Position numbers and translations under genes: made by a program. A stretch of 64,000 bases of DNA from Modestobacter italicus (GTDB lineage: Bacteria > Actinomycetota > Actinomycetes > Mycobacteriales > Geodermatophilaceae), in assembly GCF_019799965.1 (NCBI RefSeq), contig NZ_JABGCJ010000002.1:434001-498000 (forward strand). Reading direction: 5' to 3'. Under the pieces are notes generated by a model. It saw nothing but the letters and a program-made list of their open reading frames with translations. It made no database searches and was not told where the DNA came from. Shown piece by piece: positions 42,001 to 52,430 of this stretch (position 1 is the first letter of the stretch; the number at the start of each line of letters is the position of its first letter).

Positions 42001-43025
42001 CCGGCCCGGACACCGCCGCCGTGCTGCCCGCCGTGGTGCCGGCCGCGGACGCCGCGCTGCTGCCGGCCCTCGGCATCGACATCGGCGGCACCAAGGTCGC
42101 CGGCGGGGTGGTCGCCCCCGACGGCACCATCCTGGACACCGCCCGCCGGGCGACCCCGGGCAAGTCGGTGAGCGCCACCGAGGACGCGATCGCCGCGGTC
42201 GTCGACGAGCTCGCCGAACGGCACGGCGGCCCGCTGGTCGGGGTCGGTGTCGGTGCGGCCGGCTGGTTCGACCGGACCGGTGACACCGTGCTGTTCAGCC
42301 CGCACCTGGCCTGGCGCAACCAGGCGCTGCGCAAGGACCTCGCCGTCCGGCTGCAGCGCCCGCTGTGGGTGGGCAACGACGCCGACGCCGCGGCCTGGGC
42401 GGAGTACCGCTACGGCGCCGCCCGCAGCAGCGACCTGGTCGTGATGATCACCCTGGGCACCGGCATCGGCGGCGGGCTGGTCATCGACGGCCGGCTGCAG
42501 CGCGGGGCGCACGGCGTGGCCGGCGAGTGGGGACACATGCGGGTGGTGCCCGACGGGAGGCTGTGCGCCTGCGGCAACCGGGGCTGCTGGGAGCAGTACG
42601 CCAGCGGCAACGCCCTGGGGCACACCGCCCGGGAGGTGGCCGACAACTCCCCGGCGGCCGCCGCGGACCTGCTCGACCGGGTCGGTGGGGACGCTGCCCG
42701 CATCACCGGCGAGGTGGTCGCCACCGCCGCGGCCGACGGTGACCCGCTGGCCGTCGAGCTGCTGTGCGAGGTGGGCACCTGGCTGGGGCAGGGGATCGCC
42801 GACCTCTCGGCGATCCTCGACCCCGACGTCGTGGTCATCGGCGGTGGGGTGAGCGTGCTGGGGGAGACGGTGCTCGCCCCGGCCCGGGAGCGGCTGGAGC
42901 GGGCCCTGCCCGGCCGTGGCTTCCGGCCCGGCCCCCGGGTCGCCGCCGCGCAGCTCGGCGCGCAGGCGGGCCTGGTCGGCGCTGCCGACCTCGTCCGCCG
43001 CGCGGTGGTCGACGGGGACGCGTAG
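41997..43025 (+). CDS. ROK family glucokinase
   Basis: A 342-residue sugar kinase phosphorylating glucose or a related hexose. The N-terminal ATP site is LGIDIGGTKVAGGVV, catalytic VGNDADAAAWAEY carries the base Asp, and LGTGIGGGLVIDG follows. The ROK zinc motif is CACGNRGCWEQYASG with the preceding His in GHMRV. The start is a GTG overlapping the upstream stop. Its presence at the end of an SRPBCC/ArsA-like operon is unusual in functional terms but tight in structure. Confidence 0.92.
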   Translation: MTGPDTAAVLPAVVPAADAALLPALGIDIGGTKVAGGVVAPDGTILDTARRATPGKSVSATEDAIAAVVDELAERHGGPLVGVGVGAAGWFDRTGDTVLFSPHLAWRNQALRKDLAVRLQRPLWVGNDADAAAWAEYRYGAARSSDLVVMITLGTGIGGGLVIDGRLQRGAHGVAGEWGHMRVVPDGRLCACGNRGCWEQYASGNALGHTAREVADNSPAAAADLLDRVGGDAARITGEVVATAAADGDPLAVELLCEVGTWLGQGIADLSAILDPDVVVIGGGVSVLGETVLAPARERLERALPGRGFRPGPRVAAAQLGAQAGLVGAADLVRRAVVDGDA

Positions 43026-43083
43026 CACCTGGTCGACCTGCCGCGCTCCATCGCGGCCAGCTGCCGTGCCCGGCCCGGGACGA

Positions 43084-43106
43084 GCCGCTGGCCGCGGCCC
43101 AGCGGC
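43084..43106. terminator. hairpin between glucokinase and TIGR00300 genes
   Basis: Arms gccgctgg and ccagcggc with a 7-base loop between convergent genes. Confidence 0.6.
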
Positions 43107-43130
43107 CGGCCGTGCGCCCTCGCGGGCTGC

Positions 43131-44378
43131 TCACTCGGGGGCGAGCTCGCGGGCCAGCTGCTCCAGGAACAGCCCGATGTCGGTGACGATGCCCATCGCC
43201 TGGGCGCTGCCGCGGTCGGCCAGCTTGGTGACCGTGGCCGGGTTGATGTCCACGCAGACCAGCGGGATCGAGGCGGGCAGGATGTTCCCCGTCGCGATCG
43301 AGTGCAGCATCGTGGCGACCATGATGGCGAAGCCGACGTCCGGCAGCTCGGCCCGCATGGCGCGCTGACCGTCGATCACGTCGGTGATGACGTCGGGCAG
43401 CGGGCCGTCGTCGCGCACGGAGCCCACGAGCACGAACGGCTTGCCGGCCTGCACCATCGCGTGCATCACCCCGCCGGTGAGCACCCCGGTCTCCACGGCC
43501 GCGGCGATCGAGCCGGCCGCCCGGATGGTGTTGATCGCCCGGATGTGGTGCTCGTGGCCGTGCGGCACACCGGAGCCCTTGGCCAGGTCGACGCCGAGCG
43601 AGGTGCCGAACAGCGAGGACTCGATGTCGTGGGTGGCCAGTGCGTTGCCGGCGAACAGGACGTCGACGTAGCCGGCGCGCACCAGCCGCACCATCGCCGG
43701 GGCCGCGCCGGTGTGCACCACGGCCGGGCCGCCCACCCACAGCACCCGCTGGCCGGCGTCCTTCACCTGGCGCATCCGCTCGGCGATCTGCCGGACCAGC
43801 AGCGCCTGCGGCTTCTCGCTCGACACCGACGAGGACATGAAGCCGAAGTCGTCCTCCTCACCGCGCGGTGCCTGGGGCGGCAGCTCCACCCGCACCCCGG
43901 CGGCGCCGCAGACGACCTCGTCGCCGGCCCGCACGTCGCTCACCGGGACCGTGCGGACCTCGGGCGTGCCCGCGCCCCGGGTGACCACCAGACCGCAGTC
44001 CATCTCCGGCCGGTGCACCCGCAGCCACTCCCGGTCGAGGCGGATGAGGGTCTCCAGGTTCGTGGTCGAGTAGAAGTCCTCGGGGAAGACGCCGTCCGCC
44101 GGAGCCGGGCGGGTGGTCGCCGTCCCGGGGTCGACCGGGTTGGCGCCGTGCACCTGCAGCCGCATGAGGATCCGGTCCAGCCGCTCGGACTCGTCGGCCC
44201 GCACCTCGACCAGCGCCCGCGACGCGTCCTCGTGCTGGCGGCCCAGCTCCAGGCTGTCGATCCGGTAGTCCCCGCCGTACTCGAGGACGTCGTCGAGCAC
44301 CCGGGCCAGGATGCCGGTGTCCATCAGGTGACCGGTCAGGGTGACGACGGCGGAGTGCGGCAACGCGGGGGAGGTCAC
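43131..44378 (-). CDS. TIGR00300 family protein (LOR/SDH-like, possible ornithine cyclodeaminase)
   Basis: A 415-residue protein with the LOR/SDH N-terminal domain (VTLTGHLMDTGILARVLDDVLEYGGDYRI...ESERLDRIL) and a C-terminal Rossmann-like domain (VLWVGGPAVVHTGAAPAMVRLVRAGYVDVLFAGNALATHD...IRAINTIRAAGSI). Members of this family in archaea and in cyanobacterial ArgZ/AgrE proteins are ornithine cyclodeaminase or arginine-catabolism enzymes; the activity here is unproven. The GTG at 44378 is 7 bases after TAGCGT. Confidence 0.85.
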   Translation of the reverse strand: MTSPALPHSAVVTLTGHLMDTGILARVLDDVLEYGGDYRIDSLELGRQHEDASRALVEVRADESERLDRILMRLQVHGANPVDPGTATTRPAPADGVFPEDFYSTTNLETLIRLDREWLRVHRPEMDCGLVVTRGAGTPEVRTVPVSDVRAGDEVVCGAAGVRVELPPQAPRGEEDDFGFMSSSVSSEKPQALLVRQIAERMRQVKDAGQRVLWVGGPAVVHTGAAPAMVRLVRAGYVDVLFAGNALATHDIESSLFGTSLGVDLAKGSGVPHGHEHHIRAINTIRAAGSIAAAVETGVLTGGVMHAMVQAGKPFVLVGSVRDDGPLPDVITDVIDGQRAMRAELPDVGFAIMVATMLHSIATGNILPASIPLVCVDINPATVTKLADRGSAQAMGIVTDIGLFLEQLARELAPE

Positions 44379-44385
44379 CCCGCGC

Positions 44386-44391
44386 ACGCTA
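44386..44391 (-). promoter_or_regulatory. -10 box of the TIGR00300 gene, leaderless
   Basis: TAGCGT 7 bases before the GTG at 44378. This favours that start over 44387, which lies inside the box. Confidence 0.5.
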
Positions 44392-44437
44392 GGGGACCCC
44401 GCCGGTCCGGAGAACCCCCGGCGGTGCCCCGCCCCGG

Positions 44438-44488
44438 CCCCGTCGCAGGGGCCCGCCGCGAGCCTGCGAGCGGTGGGGGGCGACGGGG
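44438..44488 (-). terminator. repeated two-stem terminator element, copy D
   Basis: Outer stem ccccgtcgc (44438-44446) pairs with gcgacgggg (44480-44488). Inner stem cccgccgc (44452-44459) pairs with gcggtggg (44470-44477) around gagcctgcga. It follows the stop at 44496 after gaaggacc. Confidence 0.8.
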
Positions 44489-44495
44489 TCCTTCG

Positions 44496-45185
44496 TCAGA
44501 CGACGGCGCCGTCGTCGCCGTCGTCGATCGACCGCTCGCGCATCCGGGAGACCAGCACGCCGACCCCGCTGACCACGGCGGCGACCCCGAGCACGAGGCC
44601 GAGGTCGATCGAGAGCCCCAGCGTGGTCGGCGCGATGATCAGCAGCGCCCCGGCGGCGATGAGCAGCAGGGAGTACAGCGACGCCGGGGCCAGCACGGGC
44701 AGCGGTGGTGGCGGCGGGGGCTCGTAGTGCTCCTCCGGGGCGTCGAGCACGGACGGTTCGGCCGGCGGCGGGGGCGGGTCGTCCCGCGGCGGCCCGGAGA
44801 CGGCCGTCCGGCCGTGCTCGGCCTCGAAGGCGGCCACGATCCGGGCGAACTCGTCGTCCTCGCGGCGCTGGTCGGCAGCCGACCGGTCCGCACGCGGGGG
44901 CGGCGCGGCCGGCGGGTCGTCGGCGTGCTGGGCGACCACGGCTGCGGCCTCGGTCCGCCGGGCCCGGTCCACGAACAGCCGGTCCGACGGGGGGCTGGGC
45001 AGGGAGACGCTGCGGGTGTAGGGCTCGACGTCGGTGGAGGGGTCCAGGTAGGCGGCGATCCCGGCCGCCTCGAGGACGTCGAGCAGGTGCTCGCCGATCC
45101 GGGGGTCGACGTCACGCAGCGGGAACCAGAGGGCGGCCTGCAGACCGTTGTCCCGGCGGCCCCGGCCCCGGCGGGGGAGCGTCAT
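44496..45185 (-). CDS. conserved actinobacterial protein with C-terminal membrane hairpin
   Basis: A 229-residue protein. The N-terminal domain (LQAALWFPLRDVDPRIGEHLLDVLEAAGIAAYLDPS) is soluble and globular. A long Pro/Asp/Arg-rich linker follows, then two membrane helices (LYSLLLIAAGALLIIAP and LGLVLGVAAVVSGVGVLVS). I recognise the layout from other actinobacteria but not a function. The ATG overlaps the esterase stop (ATGA), so the two are one operon. It ends in repeat element D. Confidence 0.7.
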   Translation of the reverse strand: MTLPRRGRGRRDNGLQAALWFPLRDVDPRIGEHLLDVLEAAGIAAYLDPSTDVEPYTRSVSLPSPPSDRLFVDRARRTEAAAVVAQHADDPPAAPPPRADRSAADQRREDDEFARIVAAFEAEHGRTAVSGPPRDDPPPPPAEPSVLDAPEEHYEPPPPPPLPVLAPASLYSLLLIAAGALLIIAPTTLGLSIDLGLVLGVAAVVSGVGVLVSRMRERSIDDGDDGAVV

Positions 45186-45973
45186 GCCCTGCTCGCGGAC
45201 GACGCGGGGACCCGTTCGCGGATCCAGTCCACCGAGTGCGCGAAGAGCATCGGGGCGTCGTTGTCCAGGGTCGCCACGTGGTAGCTGTCGTGCAGCAGCA
45301 CCTCGGTGGTGTCGGTGCTGCCCACCTCGGCCAGCAGCAGGCGGGTGGAGGCGGGCTCGACGACGTGGTCGGTCACGCTGCGGAAGACCAGCAGCGGGGC
45401 CCGCACCGCGCCCAGGTCGGCGCGGACCGCCGTCCAGAGCCGGCGCAGCGCCAGGGCGGCCCGGGTGGGCAGCCGGCGGTAGGCGAGCTCCACGCTCCCG
45501 GGCTTCTTCACGTCGTTGGCCACCGGCGCCCAGGCCGGGGTCAGCCGGGCGAGCACCGGCAGCAGGGCGGCGTCCTTGCGCTCGGTCAGCAGCGAGGGGT
45601 TGACCAGCACCAGCGCGGCGACGTCGTCGGGCCGGCGCTGGGCGAGCCGCAGCGCGAGCGTCCCGCCCATGGACAGCCCGGCCACGACCACCGCCGTGCA
45701 CCGGCTGCGCAGGTCGTCCAGGGCGGCGGACAGCTCGGCGTACCAGTCCTCCTCGGTGCTTGCGTTCGCGTCCTGCCAGCGGGTGCCGTGCCCGGGCAGC
45801 AGCGGGCAGCGCACGGTGAACCCGGCGCCGGCCAGGTGCTGGCCCCAGGCCCGCATGCTCTGCGGAGTGCTGGTGAACCCGTGGCACAGCAGCACCCCCA
45901 CCGGGCCGCCGTCCAGCGCGAACGGCTCGGCGCCGGGGAGCACCGGCGTCGCCTTCCGGGTCGCCTGCGGCAT
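45182..45973 (-). CDS. alpha/beta hydrolase, Est30-like carboxylesterase
   Basis: A 263-residue serine hydrolase. The oxyanion segment is LLCHGFTSTPQSM, the nucleophile elbow GLSMGG, the acid is in FRSVTDHVVEP and the His in HDSYHVATLDND, the same spacing as the monoglyceride lipase/Est30 carboxylesterase family. The ATG has a ggagga ribosome site. It is divergent from the acyltransferase gene, so a role in lipid turnover is plausible but inferred. Confidence 0.9.
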   Translation of the reverse strand: MPQATRKATPVLPGAEPFALDGGPVGVLLCHGFTSTPQSMRAWGQHLAGAGFTVRCPLLPGHGTRWQDANASTEEDWYAELSAALDDLRSRCTAVVVAGLSMGGTLALRLAQRRPDDVAALVLVNPSLLTERKDAALLPVLARLTPAWAPVANDVKKPGSVELAYRRLPTRAALALRRLWTAVRADLGAVRAPLLVFRSVTDHVVEPASTRLLLAEVGSTDTTEVLLHDSYHVATLDNDAPMLFAHSVDWIRERVPASSASRA

Positions 45974-46070
45974 GGGTCCTCCGGGACGGTCGGGGCGGTG
46001 CAGCCGTGGGACGGGTGGGGCGGGACGGGCGACGGGCGTGAGCCGATTGTCGGAGCGCTGGACGCTTCCC

Positions 46071-46076
46071 TAGTCT
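46071..46076 (+). promoter_or_regulatory. -10 box of the acyltransferase gene
   Basis: TAGTCT about 22 bases before the TTG start. A short leader carries the gggagg ribosome site, so this gene is not leaderless. Confidence 0.45.
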
Positions 46077-46098
46077 GACAGTCGCTGAGGGAGGCGCG

Positions 46099-46881
46099 TT
46101 GTTCTACTGGTTCCTCAAGTACGTGGCCGTCGGGCCGATCGTCAAGCTCGTGTTCCGGCCCCGTGCGGTGGGCACCGGGCACGTGCCGGCGACGGGTGCG
46201 GCGATCATCGCGAGCAACCACCTGTCCGCCTCCGACTGGATCTTCATGCCCCTGTCGCTGCGCCGGCGGGTCACCTTCCTGGCCAAGGCCGAGTACTTCA
46301 CCGGCTCCGGGCTCAAGGGCGCCGCGCAGCGGGTCTTCTTCGCCGGCAGCGGGCAGGTGCCGATCGACCGGACCAACGCCTCCGCGGCCGAGGACGCCAT
46401 CCGCACCGGCATCCGGATCCTGACGGAGGGCAAGCTCCTGGGCATCTACCCGGAGGGCACCCGCTCCCCGGACGGCCGGCTGTTCCGCGGCAAGACCGGC
46501 GTGGCCCGGATGACCCTGGAGACCGGCGCCCCGGTCGTGCCGGTGGCGATGGTCTACGAGCCGCGCAGGGTCCCGCTGCCGGGGAAGCTGGGCCGGGTGC
46601 TGAGCAAGAACATGGTCCGGGTCGTCGTCCGGTTCGGGGAGCCGCTGGACTTCTCCCGGTACGCCGGGCTGTCGGGCGACCGGTTCGTCGAGCGGTCGAT
46701 CACCGACGAGATCATGTACGAGATCATGGAGCTGTCCGGCCAGGAGTACGTCGACCTCTACGGCGCCAAGGTGAAGAAGTCGATGGACACCACCGGGGTC
46801 AGCGCCGAGGAGGCCGTCGGCCGGCTGCAGCCGCCGCCGCACGAGGCCGCCGACCGGCTGCCGAGCTCGCTGGCCGGCTGA
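46099..46881 (+). CDS. 1-acyl-sn-glycerol-3-phosphate acyltransferase (PlsC family)
   Basis: A 260-residue acyltransferase that probably makes phosphatidic acid from lysophosphatidic acid. The catalytic HX4D is NHLSASDW and the glycerophosphate-binding motif is YPEGTRSPDG. VPVAMVYEP is the fourth motif. The start is TTG, supported by a gggagg site 4 bases upstream and by the family's typical FYWFLKYVAVGP beginning. It corresponds to Rv2182c in the syntenic block. Confidence 0.93.
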   Translation: MFYWFLKYVAVGPIVKLVFRPRAVGTGHVPATGAAIIASNHLSASDWIFMPLSLRRRVTFLAKAEYFTGSGLKGAAQRVFFAGSGQVPIDRTNASAAEDAIRTGIRILTEGKLLGIYPEGTRSPDGRLFRGKTGVARMTLETGAPVVPVAMVYEPRRVPLPGKLGRVLSKNMVRVVVRFGEPLDFSRYAGLSGDRFVERSITDEIMYEIMELSGQEYVDLYGAKVKKSMDTTGVSAEEAVGRLQPPPHEAADRLPSSLAG

Positions 46882-46904
46882 GCGTCGGTCCGGCCGTCGG
46901 CTGA

Positions 46905-46924
46905 GCCGGGCCGGTCCGCCCGGC
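46905..46924 (+). terminator. hairpin after the acyltransferase gene
   Basis: Arms gccgggc and gcccggc with a 6-base loop, 24 bases after the stop. Confidence 0.55.
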
Positions 46925-47027
46925 CGGGTGCACGCCGCACGCTGGCACCCGCTCGTGGTCACCGTGCCCGCTCGGCCCGCCAGCCGGTCGCGGCGACGGT
47001 GGTCGACGGCCCGCTCCCCGTGCCGCC

Positions 47028-47033
47028 TACGGT
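47028..47033 (+). promoter_or_regulatory. -10 box of the RNase AS gene, leaderless
   Basis: TACGGT 6 bases before the GTG at 47040. This supports that codon over the in-frame GTG at 47034. Confidence 0.5.
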
Positions 47034-47039
47034 GTGCCG

Positions 47040-47543
47040 GTGAGCGTGCGGCGGTACTTCTACGACACCGAGTTCATCGAGGACGGCACCACCATCGACC
47101 TGGTGTCGATCGGCGTGGTCGACGAGACCGGCCGGGAGTTCTACGCCGTCAGCACCGAGTTCGACCCGGACAAGGCCATCCCGTGGGTGCGCCGCAACGT
47201 GCTCGACCAGCTGCCCTCCCCGGCGGACAGGGCGTGGCGGTCGCGGCAGCGGATCCGGGAGGACCTGCTGTCCTTCCTGACCGCACCCGGTGAGGAGATC
47301 GAGCTGTGGGCCTGGTTCGCCGCCTACGACCACGTGGCGCTGGCCCAGCTGTGGGGCGCGATGCCGGCGCTGCCGCGGCCGATCCCGCGGTTCACCCGCG
47401 AACTGCGTCAGCGCTGGGACGACGCGGGCCGCCCAGCCCTGCCGCCCAAGCCGGCCGGCACGCACGACGCGCTCGTCGACGCCCGCTACAACCTGACCCG
47501 CTGGCAGGTCATCCAGGACGCGGCAGGGGCCGCCGGCAGCTGA
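47040..47543 (+). CDS. 3'-5' exoribonuclease RNase AS (Rv2179c family)
   Basis: A 167-residue DEDD-type exoribonuclease. The opening RRYFYDTEFIEDGTTIDLVSIGVVDETGREFYAVSTEFD is nearly the Rv2179c sequence, with the Asp and Glu of the first motif. WAWFAAYDHVAL holds the next Asp, and the HDALVDARYNL segment carries the His and last Asp. Rv2179c degrades RNA and prefers adenylate-rich ends. The stop codon is in the loop of its terminator. Confidence 0.92.
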   Translation: MSVRRYFYDTEFIEDGTTIDLVSIGVVDETGREFYAVSTEFDPDKAIPWVRRNVLDQLPSPADRAWRSRQRIREDLLSFLTAPGEEIELWAWFAAYDHVALAQLWGAMPALPRPIPRFTRELRQRWDDAGRPALPPKPAGTHDALVDARYNLTRWQVIQDAAGAAGS

Positions 47544-47565
47544 TCGCTGCCGACGGCCCCTGCCG
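47521..47565 (+). terminator. terminator with the RNase AS stop codon in its loop
   Basis: Outer arms cggcaggggccg and cggcccctgccg, inner stem ggcagc/gctgcc, loop tgatc with the TGA stop at 47541-47543. It also lies 12 bases beyond the convergent chemoreceptor stop. Confidence 0.85.
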
Positions 47566-47576
47566 GACGTGCGCTG

Positions 47577-49694
47577 CTAGACGGTGAAGACGTTGATCAG
47601 CCGGGTCAGCTCACCGGAGAGCTGGTCCAGCTCCTGGGCCGCTGCCCGGGCCGAGTCGACGTCGGCCGCGGTGCGGTCGGCGTCGGTGGTGACGTCGTTC
47701 ATCGTCTCGGTGACCGAGCTGGCGCCGTCGGCGACGGAGTTGACGCTGCGGGACAGCTCGTTGGTGACCGCCGTCTGCTCCTCCACCGCGCTGGCGATGG
47801 TGGTCTGGTGGTCGTTCATCTCGCGGATGACGCTGACGATCTGACTGATCGAGGTGACCGCGGCGCTTGTGTCGGCCTGGATCGACTGCACCCGCTGGTG
47901 GATCTCCTCGCTGGCTCGTGAGGACTCCTGGGCCAGCTCCTTGACCTCGGTGGCGACGACGGCGAAGCCCTTGCCGGCCTCCCCGGCGCGGGCCGCCTCG
48001 ATGGTGGCGTTGAGCGCGAGCAGGTTGGTCTGCTCGGCCACCGCGGAGATGACCTTGACGACCTCGCTGATCTCCCGCGAGCTGGTGCCCAGGGCCGCGA
48101 TCGCGGTCTCGGTGTTGCCGGCCAGCTCGACCGCGCCCTGTCCGACGTGGCTGGCGTCGCTGGCGCTGCGGGCGATCTCCCGGATCGCCGACCCCATCTG
48201 CTCGGCACCGGCAGCCGCCGAGGAGACGCCGGAGCTGATGTCCGCGGCCGCCTGGTGGGCGTGCCGTGCCTGGTCCCGGCTGCGGGAGGCGCGGTCGCTG
48301 AGCCCGTCGGCCACCCGGGCGACGCCGGAGGCCGAGGCCGCCAGCGACCCGGCGGCGGAGCCGATGTCCCGGATGGTGCCGGCGACCTTGTCGACGAACC
48401 GGTTGAAGGCGTTGGCCAGCTCCCCGACCTCGTCCTTCGAGGAGTCGTCGACCCGCTGGGTGAGGTCGCCCCCACCGTCGGCGATCTCGATCATCCGCTG
48501 GCGCAGCGAGTCCAGCGGCGCGGTGAGCCGGCGGCCCAGCCACCAGGCGAGGGTGAAGCCGGCGACCAGCACCAGCAGCGCCGCGACGACGAGCGCGGTG
48601 AACATCGCCGACCGCCCCTCGTCCAGCCCGTTCACCGGACCGGCGAAGTCGCTGTCCTGCGCGTCGACGGCCATCACCCAGTCCCAGGGCGCGTAGTAGG
48701 CGACCTGGACGGTGTGCCCGCCGGTGGTGGCGTCGTCGTAGGTGACGGTGGCCTGCTCGCCGTCGCCGAGCTCCAGCGCCTTGGTGACGATCTCCTGGAC
48801 GTAGGCCTTGCCGTCGGCGTCGGTCGTCTCCAGCAGGTTCTCCCCGTCGGTGGCGCCGTCCGGGCTGATCAGCACCTGGCCGGCGCGGTCACCGGTGGCG
48901 CCCATGATCGTGACGCCGCCGTTCTCGCCGACGGCGGTGTTCTGCACGCTCTCCCGCAGGGTCGGCATGCTCTCCTGCTTCACGCCGACGTAGAGCACGC
49001 CGATGACCTGCCCGGCGTCGTCGAACAGCGGCTCGTAGGCGGTGACGTACCAGGAGTCGACGACGTAGGCCGTCCCCCGGTAGGTCTGGCCGGAGAGCAC
49101 CGCGGAGATCACCGGGCTCGGGGCGTTGTTCGCGCCGATCGCCGGGATGTAGGTGCCGATCGCCCGGGAACCCGTGGCGCTGACCACGTTGGTGGCGACC
49201 CGGAGCATGTCGCCGGCGTCGTTCATCCGCTGGAAGATCGTCGCGGTGCCGCCGACCAGCGACTGGATCTGGTCGATGACCGGGGTGGGGGTGTTCACGT
49301 CGGCGTTCTGGCCCAGCCACGTGTCGCCGACCTGGACGCGGGGGAGCGCGACCGGGGTGACCTGGCTGGTGACCTGGTTCTTGGCGTCCCAGGTGACGGT
49401 GTTGCGGGTGGCCGACCCCAGGGACAGGCCGCCGGCCTGCTCGAGCACGTAGCCGGCCACCTGCAGGTCGCTGTCGACCTTCGCCGCGACCGACTCGCCC
49501 TGGGTGGACACCACGTCGTGGACGCCGTCGGCCGTCTGTTCGACGCTGTGGTCGACCAGGTCCTGGACGTCGGCCTTGGCATCGTCGGCGAACTGTCCGC
49601 TCTGCCAGGCGCTCACCCCCAGCATCGCCGATCCCGTGACGGCGACGCTGGCCACCGCCAGTGTCACCACCTTCGTCCTGATTCCCCAGCGCAC
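47577..49694 (-). CDS. methyl-accepting chemotaxis protein with Cache sensor
   Basis: A 705-residue chemoreceptor. It has an N-terminal membrane helix ([22 protein letters not shown]), a large extracellular Cache3-Cache2-like sensor (about 35-350; contains [12 protein letters not shown] and [21 protein letters not shown]), and a second membrane helix followed by HAMP. The cytoplasmic signalling coil has the conserved tip [30 protein letters not shown] chose the GTG at 49694, which has an aggggag ribosome site 6 bases upstream, over the ATG at 49751. It implies motility. No other che genes are nearby, and it sits between otherwise syntenic housekeeping genes. Confidence 0.93.
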   Translation of the reverse strand: MRWGIRTKVVTLAVASVAVTGSAMLGVSAWQSGQFADDAKADVQDLVDHSVEQTADGVHDVVSTQGESVAAKVDSDLQVAGYVLEQAGGLSLGSATRNTVTWDAKNQVTSQVTPVALPRVQVGDTWLGQNADVNTPTPVIDQIQSLVGGTATIFQRMNDAGDMLRVATNVVSATGSRAIGTYIPAIGANNAPSPVISAVLSGQTYRGTAYVVDSWYVTAYEPLFDDAGQVIGVLYVGVKQESMPTLRESVQNTAVGENGGVTIMGATGDRAGQVLISPDGATDGENLLETTDADGKAYVQEIVTKALELGDGEQATVTYDDATTGGHTVQVAYYAPWDWVMAVDAQDSDFAGPVNGLDEGRSAMFTALVVAALLVLVAGFTLAWWLGRRLTAPLDSLRQRMIEIADGGGDLTQRVDDSSKDEVGELANAFNRFVDKVAGTIRDIGSAAGSLAASASGVARVADGLSDRASRSRDQARHAHQAAADISSGVSSAAAGAEQMGSAIREIARSASDASHVGQGAVELAGNTETAIAALGTSSREISEVVKVISAVAEQTNLLALNATIEAARAGEAGKGFAVVATEVKELAQESSRASEEIHQRVQSIQADTSAAVTSISQIVSVIREMNDHQTTIASAVEEQTAVTNELSRSVNSVADGASSVTETMNDVTTDADRTAADVDSARAAAQELDQLSGELTRLINVFTV

Positions 49695-49708
49695 GTGTGC
49701 TCCCCTGA

Positions 49709-51237
<1,529 letters not shown>

Positions 51238-51238
<1 letters not shown>

Positions 51239-52293
51239 TGTACGGCATCGACACCGACGCCCCCGGCGCCTCCACCGGCGCCGTCGACCTCCGCTCGGAC
51301 ACCCTCACCCGCCCGACCGCGGCGATGCGCGCGGCGATGGCCGAGGCGGAGGTCGGCGACGACGTCTACCGCGAGGACCCGACGGTCCACGCGCTGGAGG
51401 AGCGGGTCGCCGAGCTGTTCGGTCACGAGGCCGCGCTGTTCGTCCCGTCCGGGACGATGGGCAACCAGATCGGCCTGCGGCTGGTCTGCGAGCCGGGTCA
51501 GGAGGTGCTCGGGGACGCCGACGCGCACGTGCTGACCTACGAGATGGGCGCGGCTGCGGCGCTGTTCGGGCTCTCCTCGCGCACCGTGGTCTCCGACGGC
51601 GGCCGGCTGTCGGCCGACCAGCTGATCGCCCAGGTGCGCCCGCACGGCGACTGGCACCTCACCGCCACCGCGGCGATCGCGGTGGAGAACACCCACAACC
51701 GCGGCGGTGGGCTGGTGCAGCCGCTGGGCGAGCTGGAGCGGCTGTTCGAGTGGTCGCGCACCGCCGGGGTCAACGTGCACCTGGACGGCGCCCGGGTGTT
51801 CAACGCCCACGTGGCCAGCGGCGTCCCGCTGTCCACCTACGGCCGGCTGGCCGACACCGCCTCGGTGTGCCTGTCCAAGGGGCTGGGTGCACCGATCGGC
51901 TCGGTGCTGGTCGCCGGCGCCGAGCGGGTCGCCGCCGCCCGGCTGTGGCGCAAGCGGCTGGGCGGGGGCATGCGCCAGGTCGGCGTGCTCGCCGCCGCCG
52001 GGCTGTACGCCCTGGACCACCACCTCGAGCGGCTGGCCGAGGACCACGAGCACGCCCGGCTGCTGGCCGAGCGGCTGGGCGTGGACCCGGCCACCGTGGA
52101 GACCAACATGGTCGTCGTCGACGACGTGCCGGCCCCGGCCGTGGCCGAGGCGGCCAAAGCCCAGGGCGTGCTGGTCGGGCAGGTGAGCGCCCGTCGGGTC
52201 CGGCTGGTCACCCACCTGGACGTCGACCGGGCCGGGGTGGAGCACGCGGCGAAGGTGCTCACCCAGGTGATCGGGGACCTCGCCGGCCGCTGA
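51238..52293 (+). CDS. low-specificity L-threonine aldolase
   Basis: PLP enzyme of 351 residues cleaving L-threonine or allo-threonine to glycine and acetaldehyde. [19 protein letters not shown] is the family start, ENTHNRGGG holds substrate-binding residues, [13 protein letters not shown] the cofactor Asp, and [14 protein letters not shown] the Schiff-base lysine. The ATG overlaps the aroG stop (TGATG), which implies co-translation despite an unrelated pathway. Confidence 0.93.
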
Positions 52294-52376
52294 GGCGAGC
52301 GGTCGGGTCCGGCCGAGTCCGAACCGAGACCGGTGACCACTCGCGCGCTGGTGATCATGACTGAGACAGTGGGGCC

Positions 52377-52398
52377 CTCGGCCGCAGCCGCGGCCGAG
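52377..52398 (+). promoter_or_regulatory. hairpin in the leader of the GntP permease gene
   Basis: Perfect arms ctcggccgc and gcggccgag with a 4-base loop, ending 32 bases before the GTG. It may be a terminator for the upstream gene or a leader structure. Confidence 0.45.
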
Positions 52399-52430
52399 AC
52401 CGCGTCGCCGTCGACTCGAAGAGGTCCCCC

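Noticed and set aside
43302-45284. 660-codon + strand frame opposite the TIGR00300 gene
   Set aside because: It is complementary to well-recognised minus-strand genes, with no domain and a His/Gly/Arg bias.
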